Part shown: positions 18,601 to 27,578 of the stretch, in pieces
Position numbering within the stretch: position 1 is the first letter of the stretch
Layout: each line of letters opens with the position of its first letter
Source of the DNA: Streptomyces sp. CB01249
GTDB lineage: Bacteria > Actinomycetota > Actinomycetes > Streptomycetales > Streptomycetaceae
Assembly (NCBI RefSeq): GCF_001905735.1
Contig: NZ_LISW01000010.1
Span: 264,591 to 328,590, forward strand
Direction of reading: 5' to 3'
Length of the DNA: 64,000 nucleotides
Translations under genes and position numbers: made by a program
Notes under the pieces: model-generated
Database searches by the model: none
What the model was told of the DNA's origin: nothing
The model's input: only the letters and a program-made list of their open reading frames with translations

Positions 18601-19465
18601 GGAGGCTCCTAGTGCTCATGACGTTGCGGTGGATGTCGAGGGTCGCCGTCGACTTGTTCAGCGTGATGTAGTGCAGCCCGGGCGCGCCTTCGGCGAGCAG
18701 CCGGTCGGCCATCAGCGTCGCGTGGGCCACGCCGATCTCGTACGCGATGTCGGGCCGGTGCTGCGCGGCTTCCAGGCGGTGGGCCAGGTCCTCGGGGAAA
18801 GCTGCGTCGGAGAGTTCCGCAAAGCGGCGGATCTGCCGGACGTCGGTGGCCGGCATGATCTCCGGGATGATCGGGGTGGTGCAGCCGGCCGCCGCCACCC
18901 GGTCCCGCAGCCGCAGATAGTCCTCCACGTCGAAGAACATCTGCGTGATGGCGTAGTCGGCGCCGGCGCGGCACTTGGCGACGAAGTGCCGGATGTCGCT
19001 GTCCCAGTCGGCCGAGCGCGGGTGCCGCTCGGGGAAGGCGGCGACACCGATGGTGAAGTCCCCCAGCGAACGGACCAGTTCGACCAGCTGGTAGGCGTGG
19101 TGGAAGCCGTCCGGATGCGCGGTCCACTCCCCCTTGGGGTCGCCGGGCGGGTCGCCCCGCAGGACCAGGACGTCCCGCACCCCGGCGTCCGCGTACTGGC
19201 CGATGATGTGCCGCAGCTCGGCCACCGAGTGCCCTACGGCGGTCAGGTGCGCGACGGGCCGCAGGGTCGTCTCGGTCACCAGGCGCTTCGTGACCTCGAT
19301 GGTGCGGTCCCTGGACGACCCGCCCGCGCCGTAGGTGACGGACACGAAGTCGGGGCCCAGCGGCTCCAGGCGGCGGATGGCCTGCCACAGGGTCCGCTCG
19401 CCCTGGGCGGTGCGGGGCGGGAAGAACTCGAAGGAGTACGTCGGACGGTCCGCGACCGGGCCCAT
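18590..19465 (-). CDS. metF: 5,10-methylenetetrahydrofolate reductase
   Basis: The 291-residue flavoprotein makes 5-methyl-THF, the methyl donor for the adjacent MetH. Family motifs are YSFEFFPPRTAQGE at the N-terminus, DFVSVTYGAGGSSRDRT, DVLVLRGDPPGDP, ADYAITQMFFDVEDYLRL and TPIIPEIMPATDVRQI. The ATG at 19465 overlaps the metH stop (TGATG), so translation is coupled; a GTG directly before it is an alternative. It overlaps ahcY downstream. Confidence 0.96.
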   Translation of the reverse strand: MGPVADRPTYSFEFFPPRTAQGERTLWQAIRRLEPLGPDFVSVTYGAGGSSRDRTIEVTKRLVTETTLRPVAHLTAVGHSVAELRHIIGQYADAGVRDVLVLRGDPPGDPKGEWTAHPDGFHHAYQLVELVRSLGDFTIGVAAFPERHPRSADWDSDIRHFVAKCRAGADYAITQMFFDVEDYLRLRDRVAAAGCTTPIIPEIMPATDVRQIRRFAELSDAAFPEDLAHRLEAAQHRPDIAYEIGVAHATLMADRLLAEGAPGLHYITLNKSTATLDIHRNVMSTRSLHAS

Positions 19466-22400
19466 CACCGGCCACCCCCGGCCCGGCCCGCGTTGAAGTA
19501 CGAGGCCTCGGGGTGGTGGACGACGATGGCGTCGGTGGACTGCTCCGGGTGGAGCTGGAACTCCTCGGACAGGTGCACCCCGATCCGCTCCGGCCGCAGC
19601 AGGTCCGCGATCTTGGCGCGGTCCTCCAGGTCGGGGCAGGCCGGGTAGCCCAGCGAGTAGCGGCAGCCCTGGTACTCGGTGCGCAGCATGCCGTCCAGGC
19701 CGTCGGGTTCGCGGTCGGCGATCCCGAGTCCGGCGCGGACGCGCGCGTGCCAGTACTCGGCCAGCGCCTCCGCCAGCTGCACGGAGAGGCCGTGGAGTTC
19801 GAGGTAGTCGCGGTACGAGCCGGAGGCGAAGAGCTCCGCGGTGGCCTCGCCGATCTTCGAGCCGACGGTCACGATCTGGAGCCCGACGACGTCCGTCTCA
19901 CCGGACTCCTCCGGCCGGAAGAAGTCCGCCAGGCACAGGTGGCGGCCGCGCGACTGGCGGGGGAAGGTGAACCGGGTCCGTTCGTGCCCGTTCTCGTCCA
20001 GGATGATCAGGTCGTCGCCCTTGGACACGCACGGGAAGTAGCCGTGCACGACGGCCGCTTCGAGCAGGTTCTCCGTACGCAGCCGGTCCAGCCACATCCG
20101 CAGCCTCGGCCGGCCCTCCGCCTCGATCGTGTCGCCCTTCAGCCCCCACTGGCCCTTGAACAGGGCGGCCTCGTCCAGCCAGGAGGTGTACTCCTTGTGC
20201 GGGATGCCCTTGACGACCCGGCTGCCCCAGAACGGCGGGGCGGGGACGGGGTTGTCCACGGCGACGTCCGACCGGCCGACGTTCACCGGCTCCTCGAACT
20301 GCGGCTCCCTCAGCGGTACGCGGCGCTGCTTGAGCGGGGGCAGGGTGGCGCCGGGGACGCCGCGCTTGACGGCGATGAGCGCGTCCATGAGGCGCAGGCC
20401 CTCGAAGGCGTCGCGCGCGTAGCGCACCTCGCCCTCGTACAGCTCGTGCAGATCCTGCTCGACGTAGGCGCGGGTCAGAGCGGCGCCGCCGAGGATGACC
20501 GGGTAGTCGGCGGCCAGCTTGCGCTGGTTCAGCTCCTCCAGGTTCTCCTTCATGATCACCGTGGACTTGACCAGCAGTCCCGACATCCCGATGACGTCCG
20601 CCTTGTGCTCGACCGCCGCGTCGAGGATGGCCGAAACGGGCTGCTTGATGCCCAGGTTGACGACGTTGTAGCCGTTGTTGGAGAGGATGATGTCGACCAG
20701 GTTCTTGCCGATGTCGTGGACGTCGCCGCGGACGGTGGCCAGCACGATGGTGCCCTTGCCCTCCTCGCCCTCGGCCCGCTCCATGTGCGGTTCCAGATAC
20801 GCCACCGCGGCCTTCATGACCTCGGCGGACTGGAGGACGAACGGCAGCTGCATCTGGCCGGAGCCGAAGAGCTCGCCGACGACCTTCATGCCCTCCAACA
20901 GCGTGTCGTTGACGATGTCCAGGGCCTTGCGGGTGGTCAGCGCCTCGGAGAGGTCGTCCTCCAGGCCGTTCTTCTCGCCGTCGATGATGCGGCGCTGAAG
21001 ACGCTCGTCCAGCGGCAGAGCGGCCAGCTCCTCGGCCCTGCCCTCCTTGAGGGACTTCATGTTGACGCCCTCGAACAGCTCCATGAGCTTCTGCAAGGGG
21101 TCATAGCCCTCGGCGCGCCGGTCGTAGATCAGGTCGAGGGCGACCTTGACCTGCTCCTCCTCGAGCCGCGCGATCGGCAGGATCTTCGACGCGTGCACGA
21201 TCGCCGAGTCCAGGCCCGCCTTCACGCACTCGTCCAGGAAGACCGAGTTCAGCACGACACGCGCGGCCGGGTTGAGGCCGAAGGAGATGTTCGACAGGCC
21301 CAGGGTCGTCTGCACGTCCGGGTGGCGCTTCTTCAGCTCGCGGATCGCCCCGATGGTGGCGATCCCGTCCTTGCGGGACTCCTCCTGCCCCGTGCAGATG
21401 GTGAACGTCAGGGTGTCGATGAGGATGTCCGACTCGCGGATGCCCCAGGTGCCGGTCAGATCGGTGATCAGGCGCTCGGCGATGGCCACCTTGTGCTCGA
21501 CGGTACGGGCCTGGCCCTCCTCGTCGATGGTCAGCGCGATCAGCGCGGCGCCGTGCTCGGCGGCCAGCTGGGTGACCTTCGCGAAGCGGGACTCCGGACC
21601 GTCGCCATCCTCGTAGTTGACCGAGTTGACGACGGCCCGCCCGCCCAGCCGTTCCAGGCCGGTGCGCAGCACGTCCACCTCGGTGGAGTCCAGCACGATC
21701 GGCAGGGTCGACGCGGTCCCCAGACGCCCCGCGAGCTCGTCCATGTCGGCGACCCCGTCGCGGCCCACGTAGTCCACGCACAGGTCGAGCATGTGCGCGC
21801 CCTCGCGGACCTGTTCCCGGGCCATCTCCACGCAGTCGTCCCAGCGGCCTTCGAGCATGGCCTCCCGGAACTTCTTCGACCCGTTGGCGTTCGTACGCTC
21901 ACCGATCGCCAGATACGCCGTGTCCTGACGGAACGGCACCGTCTGGTAGAGCGAGGCGGCGCCCGGCTCCGGCTGCGGGACGCGGTCCGGCGGCACGCTG
22001 CCGCGTACCCGCTCCACGACCGCCCGCAGGTGGTCCGGCGTCGTCCCGCAGCAGCCGCCGACCAGCGACAGGGCGTAGTCCCGTACGAACGCCTGCTGCG
22101 CGTCCGCCAGGCCGTCGGGCCCGAGCGGGAAGTAGGCGCCGTCCGCGCCCAGCACCGGCAGACCCGCGTTGGGCATGCACATCAGCGGGGTCCCCGAGTG
22201 GCGGGCCAGGTGGCGCAGGTGCTCGGTCATCTCGGCCGGACCGGTCGAGCAGTTCAGGCCGATGAGGTCGATGCCCAGCGGCTCCAGGACCGTGAGCGCC
22301 GCGCCGATGTCCGAACCCAGGAGCATCGTCCCGGTCGTCTCGAAGGCGAGCGAGCAGATCAGCGGGACCCGCACCCCCGTCGCGTCCATCGCGCGGCGCG

Positions 22401-22935
22401 CGCCGACCAGACCGGCCTTCGTCTGGAGGAGGTCCTGCGTCGTCTCCACGATCAGCGCGTCGGCACCCCCGGCGAGCAGCCCCTCGGCGTTCGCCTGGAA
22501 GCCGTCCCGGATCGTGGCGTACCGGATGTGACCGAGCGAGGGCAGCTTGGTGCCCGGGCCCATGGAGCCGAGGACCCACCGCTGTTCGCCGGTGGACGCG
22601 GTGAACGCGTCGGCGGCCTCCCGGGCGATGCGCGCACCGGCCTCCGACAGCTCGTGGACCCGCTCGGGGATGTCGTACTCGCCGAGCGCGGCGTGGTTCG
22701 CCCCGAAGGTGTTCGTCTCGACACAGTCCACGCCCACGGCGAAGTACGCGTCGTGGACCGAGCGCACGATGTCGGGGCGGGTCACGTTGAGGACTTCGTT
22801 GCACCCTTCCAGCTGCTGGAAGTCCTCAAGGGTCGGGTCCTGGGCCTGGAGCATGGTGCCCATCGCGCCGTCGGCCACCACCACGCGGGTGGCGAGCGCG
22901 TCCCGGAGCGCGGCGACCCGCTCCCCCGCGGTCAT
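19465..22935 (-). CDS. metH: Cobalamin-dependent methionine synthase
   Basis: The 1156-residue protein has the full MetH domain order. The homocysteine-binding barrel (about 1-330) carries the zinc Cys in GLNCSTGP and VGGCCGTTP. The pterin-binding domain (about 340-630) has YLAIGERTNANGSKKF. The cobalamin domain (about 640-890) has the His-ligand motif VRGDVHDIGKNLV. The C-terminal activation domain has YFPCVSKGDDLI and CRYSLGYPACPDL. It remethylates homocysteine using methyl-THF. It overlaps the kinase gene by 4 nt and metF by 1 nt. No cobalamin riboswitch is visible upstream of the operon. Confidence 0.97.
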   Translation of the reverse strand: MTAGERVAALRDALATRVVVADGAMGTMLQAQDPTLEDFQQLEGCNEVLNVTRPDIVRSVHDAYFAVGVDCVETNTFGANHAALGEYDIPERVHELSEAGARIAREAADAFTASTGEQRWVLGSMGPGTKLPSLGHIRYATIRDGFQANAEGLLAGGADALIVETTQDLLQTKAGLVGARRAMDATGVRVPLICSLAFETTGTMLLGSDIGAALTVLEPLGIDLIGLNCSTGPAEMTEHLRHLARHSGTPLMCMPNAGLPVLGADGAYFPLGPDGLADAQQAFVRDYALSLVGGCCGTTPDHLRAVVERVRGSVPPDRVPQPEPGAASLYQTVPFRQDTAYLAIGERTNANGSKKFREAMLEGRWDDCVEMAREQVREGAHMLDLCVDYVGRDGVADMDELAGRLGTASTLPIVLDSTEVDVLRTGLERLGGRAVVNSVNYEDGDGPESRFAKVTQLAAEHGAALIALTIDEEGQARTVEHKVAIAERLITDLTGTWGIRESDILIDTLTFTICTGQEESRKDGIATIGAIRELKKRHPDVQTTLGLSNISFGLNPAARVVLNSVFLDECVKAGLDSAIVHASKILPIARLEEEQVKVALDLIYDRRAEGYDPLQKLMELFEGVNMKSLKEGRAEELAALPLDERLQRRIIDGEKNGLEDDLSEALTTRKALDIVNDTLLEGMKVVGELFGSGQMQLPFVLQSAEVMKAAVAYLEPHMERAEGEEGKGTIVLATVRGDVHDIGKNLVDIILSNNGYNVVNLGIKQPVSAILDAAVEHKADVIGMSGLLVKSTVIMKENLEELNQRKLAADYPVILGGAALTRAYVEQDLHELYEGEVRYARDAFEGLRLMDALIAVKRGVPGATLPPLKQRRVPLREPQFEEPVNVGRSDVAVDNPVPAPPFWGSRVVKGIPHKEYTSWLDEAALFKGQWGLKGDTIEAEGRPRLRMWLDRLRTENLLEAAVVHGYFPCVSKGDDLIILDENGHERTRFTFPRQSRGRHLCLADFFRPEESGETDVVGLQIVTVGSKIGEATAELFASGSYRDYLELHGLSVQLAEALAEYWHARVRAGLGIADREPDGLDGMLRTEYQGCRYSLGYPACPDLEDRAKIADLLRPERIGVHLSEEFQLHPEQSTDAIVVHHPEASYFNAGRAGGGR

Positions 22936-23915
22936 GACGCACCGCCCAGGACGGGGGCGAGTTCGGCCGCCGCCTCGGAGCCGTACTGGCGCCGCAGGAT
23001 GTCCAGCAGCCGCCCGGCCTCCGGCTCGTACGCCTGCGACCCCACCGCGGCCAGCGCCAGTGAGGCGACCGCGCAGCCGAGGCGCGCCGCCTGCTCCGGG
23101 GCGGCGCCCCGGACCGTCGCGGCGAGGAAGCCCGCGCGGAACGCGTCGCCCACCCCGGTCGGGTCGGCCGTCTCGACGCCCGAGATGCCCGGCACGGTCA
23201 GGGCGGGGGCGCCGGCGCTCTCGATGCGGACGCCCCGCGCGCCGAGCGTGGTGACCCAGGTGCCGACGCGGCCCAGCACGTCGTCGCGGTCCCAGGAGGC
23301 GCGTTCCAGCAGGAGGGCCGCCTCGTACTCGTTGGTGAACAGCCACCGGGCGCCGTCGACCAGCTCGCGCACCTCGTCACCGCTGAGGCGGGCGAGCTGC
23401 TGCGAGGGGTCGGCGGCGAAGGGGACGCCGAGGGTCCGGCAGGCCGCGGTGTGCCGCAGCATGGCGGCCGGGTCGTCGGGGGCGACGAGGACGAAGCCGA
23501 CGCCGTCGGCCCGGGCCGCCTCCGCCGTCAGGTCGATCTCCCGGGCCTCCGCCATGGCGCCCGCGTAGAACGCCGCGATCTGGTTGTCGTCCTGGTCGGT
23601 GATGCACGAGAAACGGGCGGTCTGCCGCTCGTCGCTCACGCGCACCGCACCGGTGTCGACACCGTGCTCCTTGAGCCACACCTCGTACGTGGCGAAGTCG
23701 CTGCCGACGGCGCCGACCAGCAGCGGATCCAGTCCGAGCGAGCCGAGCCCGAAGGCGATGTTGGCCGCCACTCCGCCGCGCCGCACCTCCAGGTCGTCCA
23801 CGAGGAACGAGAGCGACACATGGGCGAGCTGGTCGGCGATGAGCTGGTCCGCGAACCGGCCCGGGAAGACCATCAGGTGGTCGGTGGCGATGGAGCCTGT
23901 CACCGCGATACGCAT
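22932..23915 (-). CDS. PfkB-family kinase, probably adenosine kinase
   Basis: The 327-residue product from the ATG at 23915 (GGAG 7 nt upstream) has PfkB signatures: GGVAANIAFGLGSLGLDPLL near the N-terminus and the anion-hole/catalytic motif DPTGVGDAFRAGFLAA near the C-terminus. PfkB kinases phosphorylate sugars or nucleosides. Lying between metK and metH, its likely substrate is the adenosine released by AhcY, which would pull the hydrolase reaction forward. Substrate specificity is inferred from context; the fold is certain. Confidence 0.85.
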   Translation of the reverse strand: MRIAVTGSIATDHLMVFPGRFADQLIADQLAHVSLSFLVDDLEVRRGGVAANIAFGLGSLGLDPLLVGAVGSDFATYEVWLKEHGVDTGAVRVSDERQTARFSCITDQDDNQIAAFYAGAMAEAREIDLTAEAARADGVGFVLVAPDDPAAMLRHTAACRTLGVPFAADPSQQLARLSGDEVRELVDGARWLFTNEYEAALLLERASWDRDDVLGRVGTWVTTLGARGVRIESAGAPALTVPGISGVETADPTGVGDAFRAGFLAATVRGAAPEQAARLGCAVASLALAAVGSQAYEPEAGRLLDILRRQYGSEAAAELAPVLGGAS

Positions 23916-23954
23916 GGGAACTCCTGTCCCTGTCAACTGGGCCGGTGGATGCTG

Positions 23955-25166
23955 TCAGAGACCGGCGGCGGCCTTGAGCTGCTCGACGCGGTCGGTGCGC
24001 TCCCAGGTGAAGTCGGGCAGCTCGCGGCCGAAGTGCCCGTAGGCGGCGGTCTGCCGGTAGATGGGGCGCAGCAGGTCCAGGTCGCGGATGACGGCGGCCG
24101 GGCGCAGGTCGAAGACCTCGCGGATGGCGCTCTCGATCCGGGCCTGCGCGACCTTCGCGGTGCCGAAGGTCTCCACGAAGAGGCCGACCGGCTCCGCCTT
24201 GCCGATCGCGTAGGCGACCTGGACCTCGCAGCGGGTGGCGAGTCCGGCGGCGACGACGTTCTTGGCGACCCAGCGCGTCGCGTACGCCGCCGAGCGGTCC
24301 ACCTTCGACGGGTCCTTGCCGGAGAAGGCGCCGCCGCCGTGCCGGGCGTAGCCCCCGTACGTGTCGATGATGATCTTGCGGCCGGTGAGACCGGCGTCGC
24401 CCATCGGGCCGCCGATCTCGAAGCGGCCGGTCGGGTTGACCAGGAGCCGGTAGTCGTCGGTCTCCAGCTTGATGCCCTCGTCGGCGAGTTCGTTCAGGAC
24501 GTGCTCCACGACGTGCTCGCGGATGTCGGGGGCCAGCAGGCCGTCGAGGTCGATGTCCGCGGCGTGCTGGCTGGAGACGACGACCGTGTCCAGGCGCACC
24601 GGGCGGCTGCCCAGGTATCCGATCGTCACCTGGGTCTTGCCGTCGGGGCGCAGGTAGGGGACGGTGCCGTTCTTGCGGACCTCGGTGAGGCGCCGCGAGA
24701 GCCGGTGCGCCAGGTCGATCGGGAGCGGCATCAGGCTCGGCGTCTCGTCGCACGCGTAGCCGAACATGAGCCCCTGGTCGCCAGCGCCCTGCTGGTCGAG
24801 CGTGTCGTCGCCGGAGCCGTCGACGCGCTTCTCGTACGCCGTGTCGACGCCCTGCGCGATGTCCGGGGACTGCGCGCCGATGGAGACGGAGACCCCGCAG
24901 GAGGTGCCGTCGAAGCCCTTGGCGGAGGAGTCGTAGCCGATGTCGAGGATGGCCTGGCGCACGATGCCCGGCACGTCCGCGTACGCCGATGTCGTCACCT
25001 CGCCCGCGATGTGGACCTGTCCGGTCGTGATCAGGGTCTCCACCGCGACGCGGGAGCCCGGGTCCTGTGCGAGGAGCGCGTCCAGGATCGCGTCGCTGAT
25101 CTGGTCGGCGATCTTGTCGGGGTGTCCCTCGGTCACGGACTCCGAGGTGAACAGACGTGTCGTCAT
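23955..25166 (-). CDS. metK: S-adenosylmethionine synthetase
   Basis: The 403-residue enzyme makes S-adenosylmethionine from methionine and ATP. All signature loops are present: TEGHPDKIADQISDA, GAGDQGLMFGYACDETP, the flexible loop region around DGKTQVTIGY, and GGGAFSGKDPSKVDRSAAY. It precedes the adenosine kinase gene by 39 nt and follows the condensation-like gene by 47 nt on the same strand. That gap has no room for a riboswitch, so transcription probably starts further upstream. Confidence 0.97.
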   Translation of the reverse strand: MTTRLFTSESVTEGHPDKIADQISDAILDALLAQDPGSRVAVETLITTGQVHIAGEVTTSAYADVPGIVRQAILDIGYDSSAKGFDGTSCGVSVSIGAQSPDIAQGVDTAYEKRVDGSGDDTLDQQGAGDQGLMFGYACDETPSLMPLPIDLAHRLSRRLTEVRKNGTVPYLRPDGKTQVTIGYLGSRPVRLDTVVVSSQHAADIDLDGLLAPDIREHVVEHVLNELADEGIKLETDDYRLLVNPTGRFEIGGPMGDAGLTGRKIIIDTYGGYARHGGGAFSGKDPSKVDRSAAYATRWVAKNVVAAGLATRCEVQVAYAIGKAEPVGLFVETFGTAKVAQARIESAIREVFDLRPAAVIRDLDLLRPIYRQTAAYGHFGRELPDFTWERTDRVEQLKAAAGL

Positions 25167-25199
25167 GACTCTCCTGAGGTGTGAGGTGGGGCGGTTGAC

Positions 25200-25218
25200 G
25201 GTGACCGCGGCGGTCACC
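25200..25218. promoter_or_regulatory. Perfect 9-bp palindrome between condensation-like gene and metK
   Basis: GGTGACCGC and GCGGTCACC face each other around a single G, and the right arm contains the stop codon of the condensation-like gene. It is about 35 bp upstream of metK. A loop of one base makes a poor RNA hairpin, so an operator is more likely than a terminator. No binding protein is known. Confidence 0.4.
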
Positions 25219-27298
25219 GGATGCGGCGGACCACCGCTTCGAGGGTGTGAGCGAAGGCCCCGGCCGGTGTCGCGGTGCCGGTGAGGACCACTCCGGGCGG
25301 CCGGGAACCGGCGGCGACGAGTTGCCCGGCGAGCGCGTGGGCACGCTCGCCGCCCCCGCAGAACGCGCCGAGCACGAGCGGGCCGCCGAGGTCGGTCAGC
25401 GCCCCCACCACGGCGTCGGCGGCCGGGGCCGAGGCGTCCGCGTACGGCGGCGGCCGCAGCAGCACCACGGCCTCCGGTCCCCGGTAGGCGTACGCGACCC
25501 GGGTCAGCGCGGACAGCGGGGTCCCCGGCGCCCGGACCAGGCAGACGGTGCCGGTGCCGGGCCGCGCGGCGGGGCGCAGTTCGGTGAGGGCGGCCCCGCG
25601 CCGGGTGCCCGGCCGTCCGCGCGGTGTCCGGTCCGGCGGTCCCGCGAGGAGCGCGAGCGCCCCGCCGACCGTCGTCGCGGGCGTTGCCGTGCGCGGCAGT
25701 TCGCGCAGGGCGTGCGCGGTCCTGGTGAGCAGGTCCTCGGCGTGGGCGAGGCCCGTGCCGAGACAGGTGGCGGTGAGCACGAGGCCCCCCTCGTCGTCCC
25801 GGTGGGCGACGAGCGTGAGCGGGAATCCGGTGCGCGCGCCCAGCGTCTCGGGGGTGCTGACGCGGACGCCCAGCGCGGCGAGCGCCGGTGCGAGGTCGCC
25901 GGGCGGGCGCGGCCGGTTCTCGAAGACGACGAGGCTGCCGGTGCGCGGGGCGGCGGCCGGGGCGGGTGCGGAGCCGGGCGCGGTGGACCCGCCGGGGCGG
26001 GTCCAGGACCGGATGCGCCCCTGCGACACCCACTCGTACCCGGCGATGTCCAGGGCCTGGTCCCGCAGGCGGGCCGGGAGTTCGGCGAGCGGGGCGTACG
26101 GGTTGACGCCCGCGGTCATCGGCAGCGGGTTGCGCAGGGCGGCGGGCAGCCGTTCGACGCCGTCGAGGAGGATGCCGCGGCCGGAGACCGCCGCGCTGAA
26201 GCCGATGTCGGCCGCGCCCTCGTGGCCGCCGGCCCGGTAGAGGGCCAGCGCCCACACGGCGTGCAGGGCGCTGCTCTCCGGGCAGCCGAGGCTCCCCGCC
26301 CACGCGGCGAGCCGTTCGCTCTCCTCGGGCGTGATCCGGGCGCGGACCTGGCCGGTGCCGTCGCCCGCGGGCGGAAGCGTGGCGGGGCCGGGCGGGGTGT
26401 CGCGCCAGAACTCGCGGGCCGGGGCGGTGTCCTGGGCCGCGAGCCAGCGCGTGTAGTCGCCGAGGTCGGGGCGGCGGGCGCCGCCGGGCAGCTCACCGCC
26501 CGCCAGGTAGGCGCGGTAGAACTCGTGCAGCAGCAGCCGCACGCTCCAGTCGTCCAGGAGCGCGGGGTGGAAGCTCAGCAGGACGCGGGTGCTGCCCGCC
26601 GCGTCCGGGCCGCCGCCCAGGAAGGTGACGCGCAGCGGTCCGGGGCGGCGCGGGTCGAGCCCCCGGCGCCGGTCGGCTTCGACCAGCGCGTGCCAGTCCA
26701 CGCTGCCGTGCGGGAAGCGCAGCACTTCGGGCCCGGCGCCCTCGTGGCAGACGATCCACGGCTCGGGCCCCTCCTCGAAGGCGGCCCGCAGCACGCTCTC
26801 CCGTTCGGCGACGGACTGCCAGGCGGCGGCGAGCCGTTCCGGGTCGAGCGGCCCGTACCAGGTGACCGCGAGCTGTTCGCACCAGCCCTCGGTGCCGGGG
26901 TGCGCGTCCGCGTCCGCGAGGAGTTCGCGTTGCAGCGGGGTCGGCTCGATCCGGGGCGCGGGCCCGGGACCGCTCTCCGTGACGGTGAGCAGGTCCGCGA
27001 GGAGCCCGGCGGGGAAGGGCGCGGCGTCGGTGGCCGGCGGCCCGTCCGGGGTCAGGCGCAGGGTGTGGTGTCCGTCGTCGGCGGGTTCCAGGCTGGGCCG
27101 CCAGGCGGGGGCGGGGCGCGGACCGAGCCGGGCCAGGCGGTCGAGTGCGGCCTCGACGCGGTGCGGGTCCACGGGGCCGCGCAGCTCCAGGACGGGCGGT
27201 GCGGCCGGGTCCTGGCCGGTGGGGTCGAGGACGACGGTCATCGGGCCGCCGGGGGTGGCCCGGGCGGGGGTGGTGTGCGAGGAGTGATCGGTCGTCAT
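25214..27298 (-). CDS. Condensation-like protein 1 with broken HHxxxDG and truncated thioesterase-like tail
   Basis: The 694-residue protein has a condensation-domain core (about 118-540): a C1-like TPLQREL, ESVLRAAF, LHEFYRAYLAGGELP and ESSALHAVWALALYRAGG. The catalytic HHxxxDG is HPALLDD at about 244-250, with the second (catalytic) His replaced by Pro. The last 125 residues resemble the first half of an alpha/beta-hydrolase thioesterase (VCLVRAPGTPLSALTRVAYAY). They have a nucleophile-elbow-like LGAFCGGG carrying Cys (about 647), and end before the usual Asp and His. It cannot be a standard condensation enzyme; a structural, starter-transfer or unusual acyltransferase role is possible. It heads the methyl-cycle operon and has a paralogue at 46810-48807. 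Confidence 0.75.
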   Translation of the reverse strand: MTTDHSSHTTPARATPGGPMTVVLDPTGQDPAAPPVLELRGPVDPHRVEAALDRLARLGPRPAPAWRPSLEPADDGHHTLRLTPDGPPATDAAPFPAGLLADLLTVTESGPGPAPRIEPTPLQRELLADADAHPGTEGWCEQLAVTWYGPLDPERLAAAWQSVAERESVLRAAFEEGPEPWIVCHEGAGPEVLRFPHGSVDWHALVEADRRRGLDPRRPGPLRVTFLGGGPDAAGSTRVLLSFHPALLDDWSVRLLLHEFYRAYLAGGELPGGARRPDLGDYTRWLAAQDTAPAREFWRDTPPGPATLPPAGDGTGQVRARITPEESERLAAWAGSLGCPESSALHAVWALALYRAGGHEGAADIGFSAAVSGRGILLDGVERLPAALRNPLPMTAGVNPYAPLAELPARLRDQALDIAGYEWVSQGRIRSWTRPGGSTAPGSAPAPAAAPRTGSLVVFENRPRPPGDLAPALAALGVRVSTPETLGARTGFPLTLVAHRDDEGGLVLTATCLGTGLAHAEDLLTRTAHALRELPRTATPATTVGGALALLAGPPDRTPRGRPGTRRGAALTELRPAARPGTGTVCLVRAPGTPLSALTRVAYAYRGPEAVVLLRPPPYADASAPAADAVVGALTDLGGPLVLGAFCGGGERAHALAGQLVAAGSRPPGVVLTGTATPAGAFAHTLEAVVRRIR

Positions 27299-27525
27299 CG
27301 TCCTGCGGGGCACGCATGCGGGAGCGCGGCGGACCGGCTGCGACGCGCATGCGGGAGACCCCCTCCCTCCCCTCTGTCGGCGAATGCGGAACGAGTATGC
27401 GAGGGCCCGCCCACACGGGACCGACACGGCACTGACACGGCGGTGGTCCGGTGGTGGGGCGCCGTGGTCCCGCAGGGTTCCGTCGGGGGAGGCGACCGGG
27501 TCCGTACCGTACGCGGGCATGCGAA
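27299..27525. promoter_or_regulatory. Probable promoter region of the condensation/methyl-cycle operon
   Basis: This non-coding stretch lies between the hairpin terminator after the phosphopantetheinyl transferase gene and the next leftward gene. Because the hairpin should stop upstream transcripts, a new promoter for the condensation-like gene and metK-ahcY is expected here. I could not place -35/-10 boxes and saw no operator of the AAACCG type. Confidence 0.35.
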
Positions 27526-27564
27526 GGCCCCGCGTCCTCCTCCAGCGGGACTGGACGCGGGGCC
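27526..27564. terminator. Hairpin terminator after the phosphopantetheinyl transferase gene
   Basis: GGCCCCGCGTCC (27526-27537) and GGACGCGGGGCC (27553-27564) form a perfect 12-bp GC-rich stem with a 15-nt loop, 14 nt past the stop at 27579. It lacks a clear U-run, as is common in Streptomyces. Confidence 0.75.
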
Positions 27565-27578
27565 GAGCGGGACACGAT

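Noticed and set aside
19513..23568. A 1351-codon open frame on the plus strand opposite metH
   Set aside because: It is the antisense shadow of a complete, motif-rich metH/adenosine kinase region in GC-rich DNA; its translation is Arg/Gly/Leu-rich with no domain.
25167..25213. S-adenosylmethionine or cobalamin riboswitch ahead of the methyl-cycle genes
   Set aside because: The space is 47 bp with no conserved riboswitch core, and nothing recognisable in 27299-27525.
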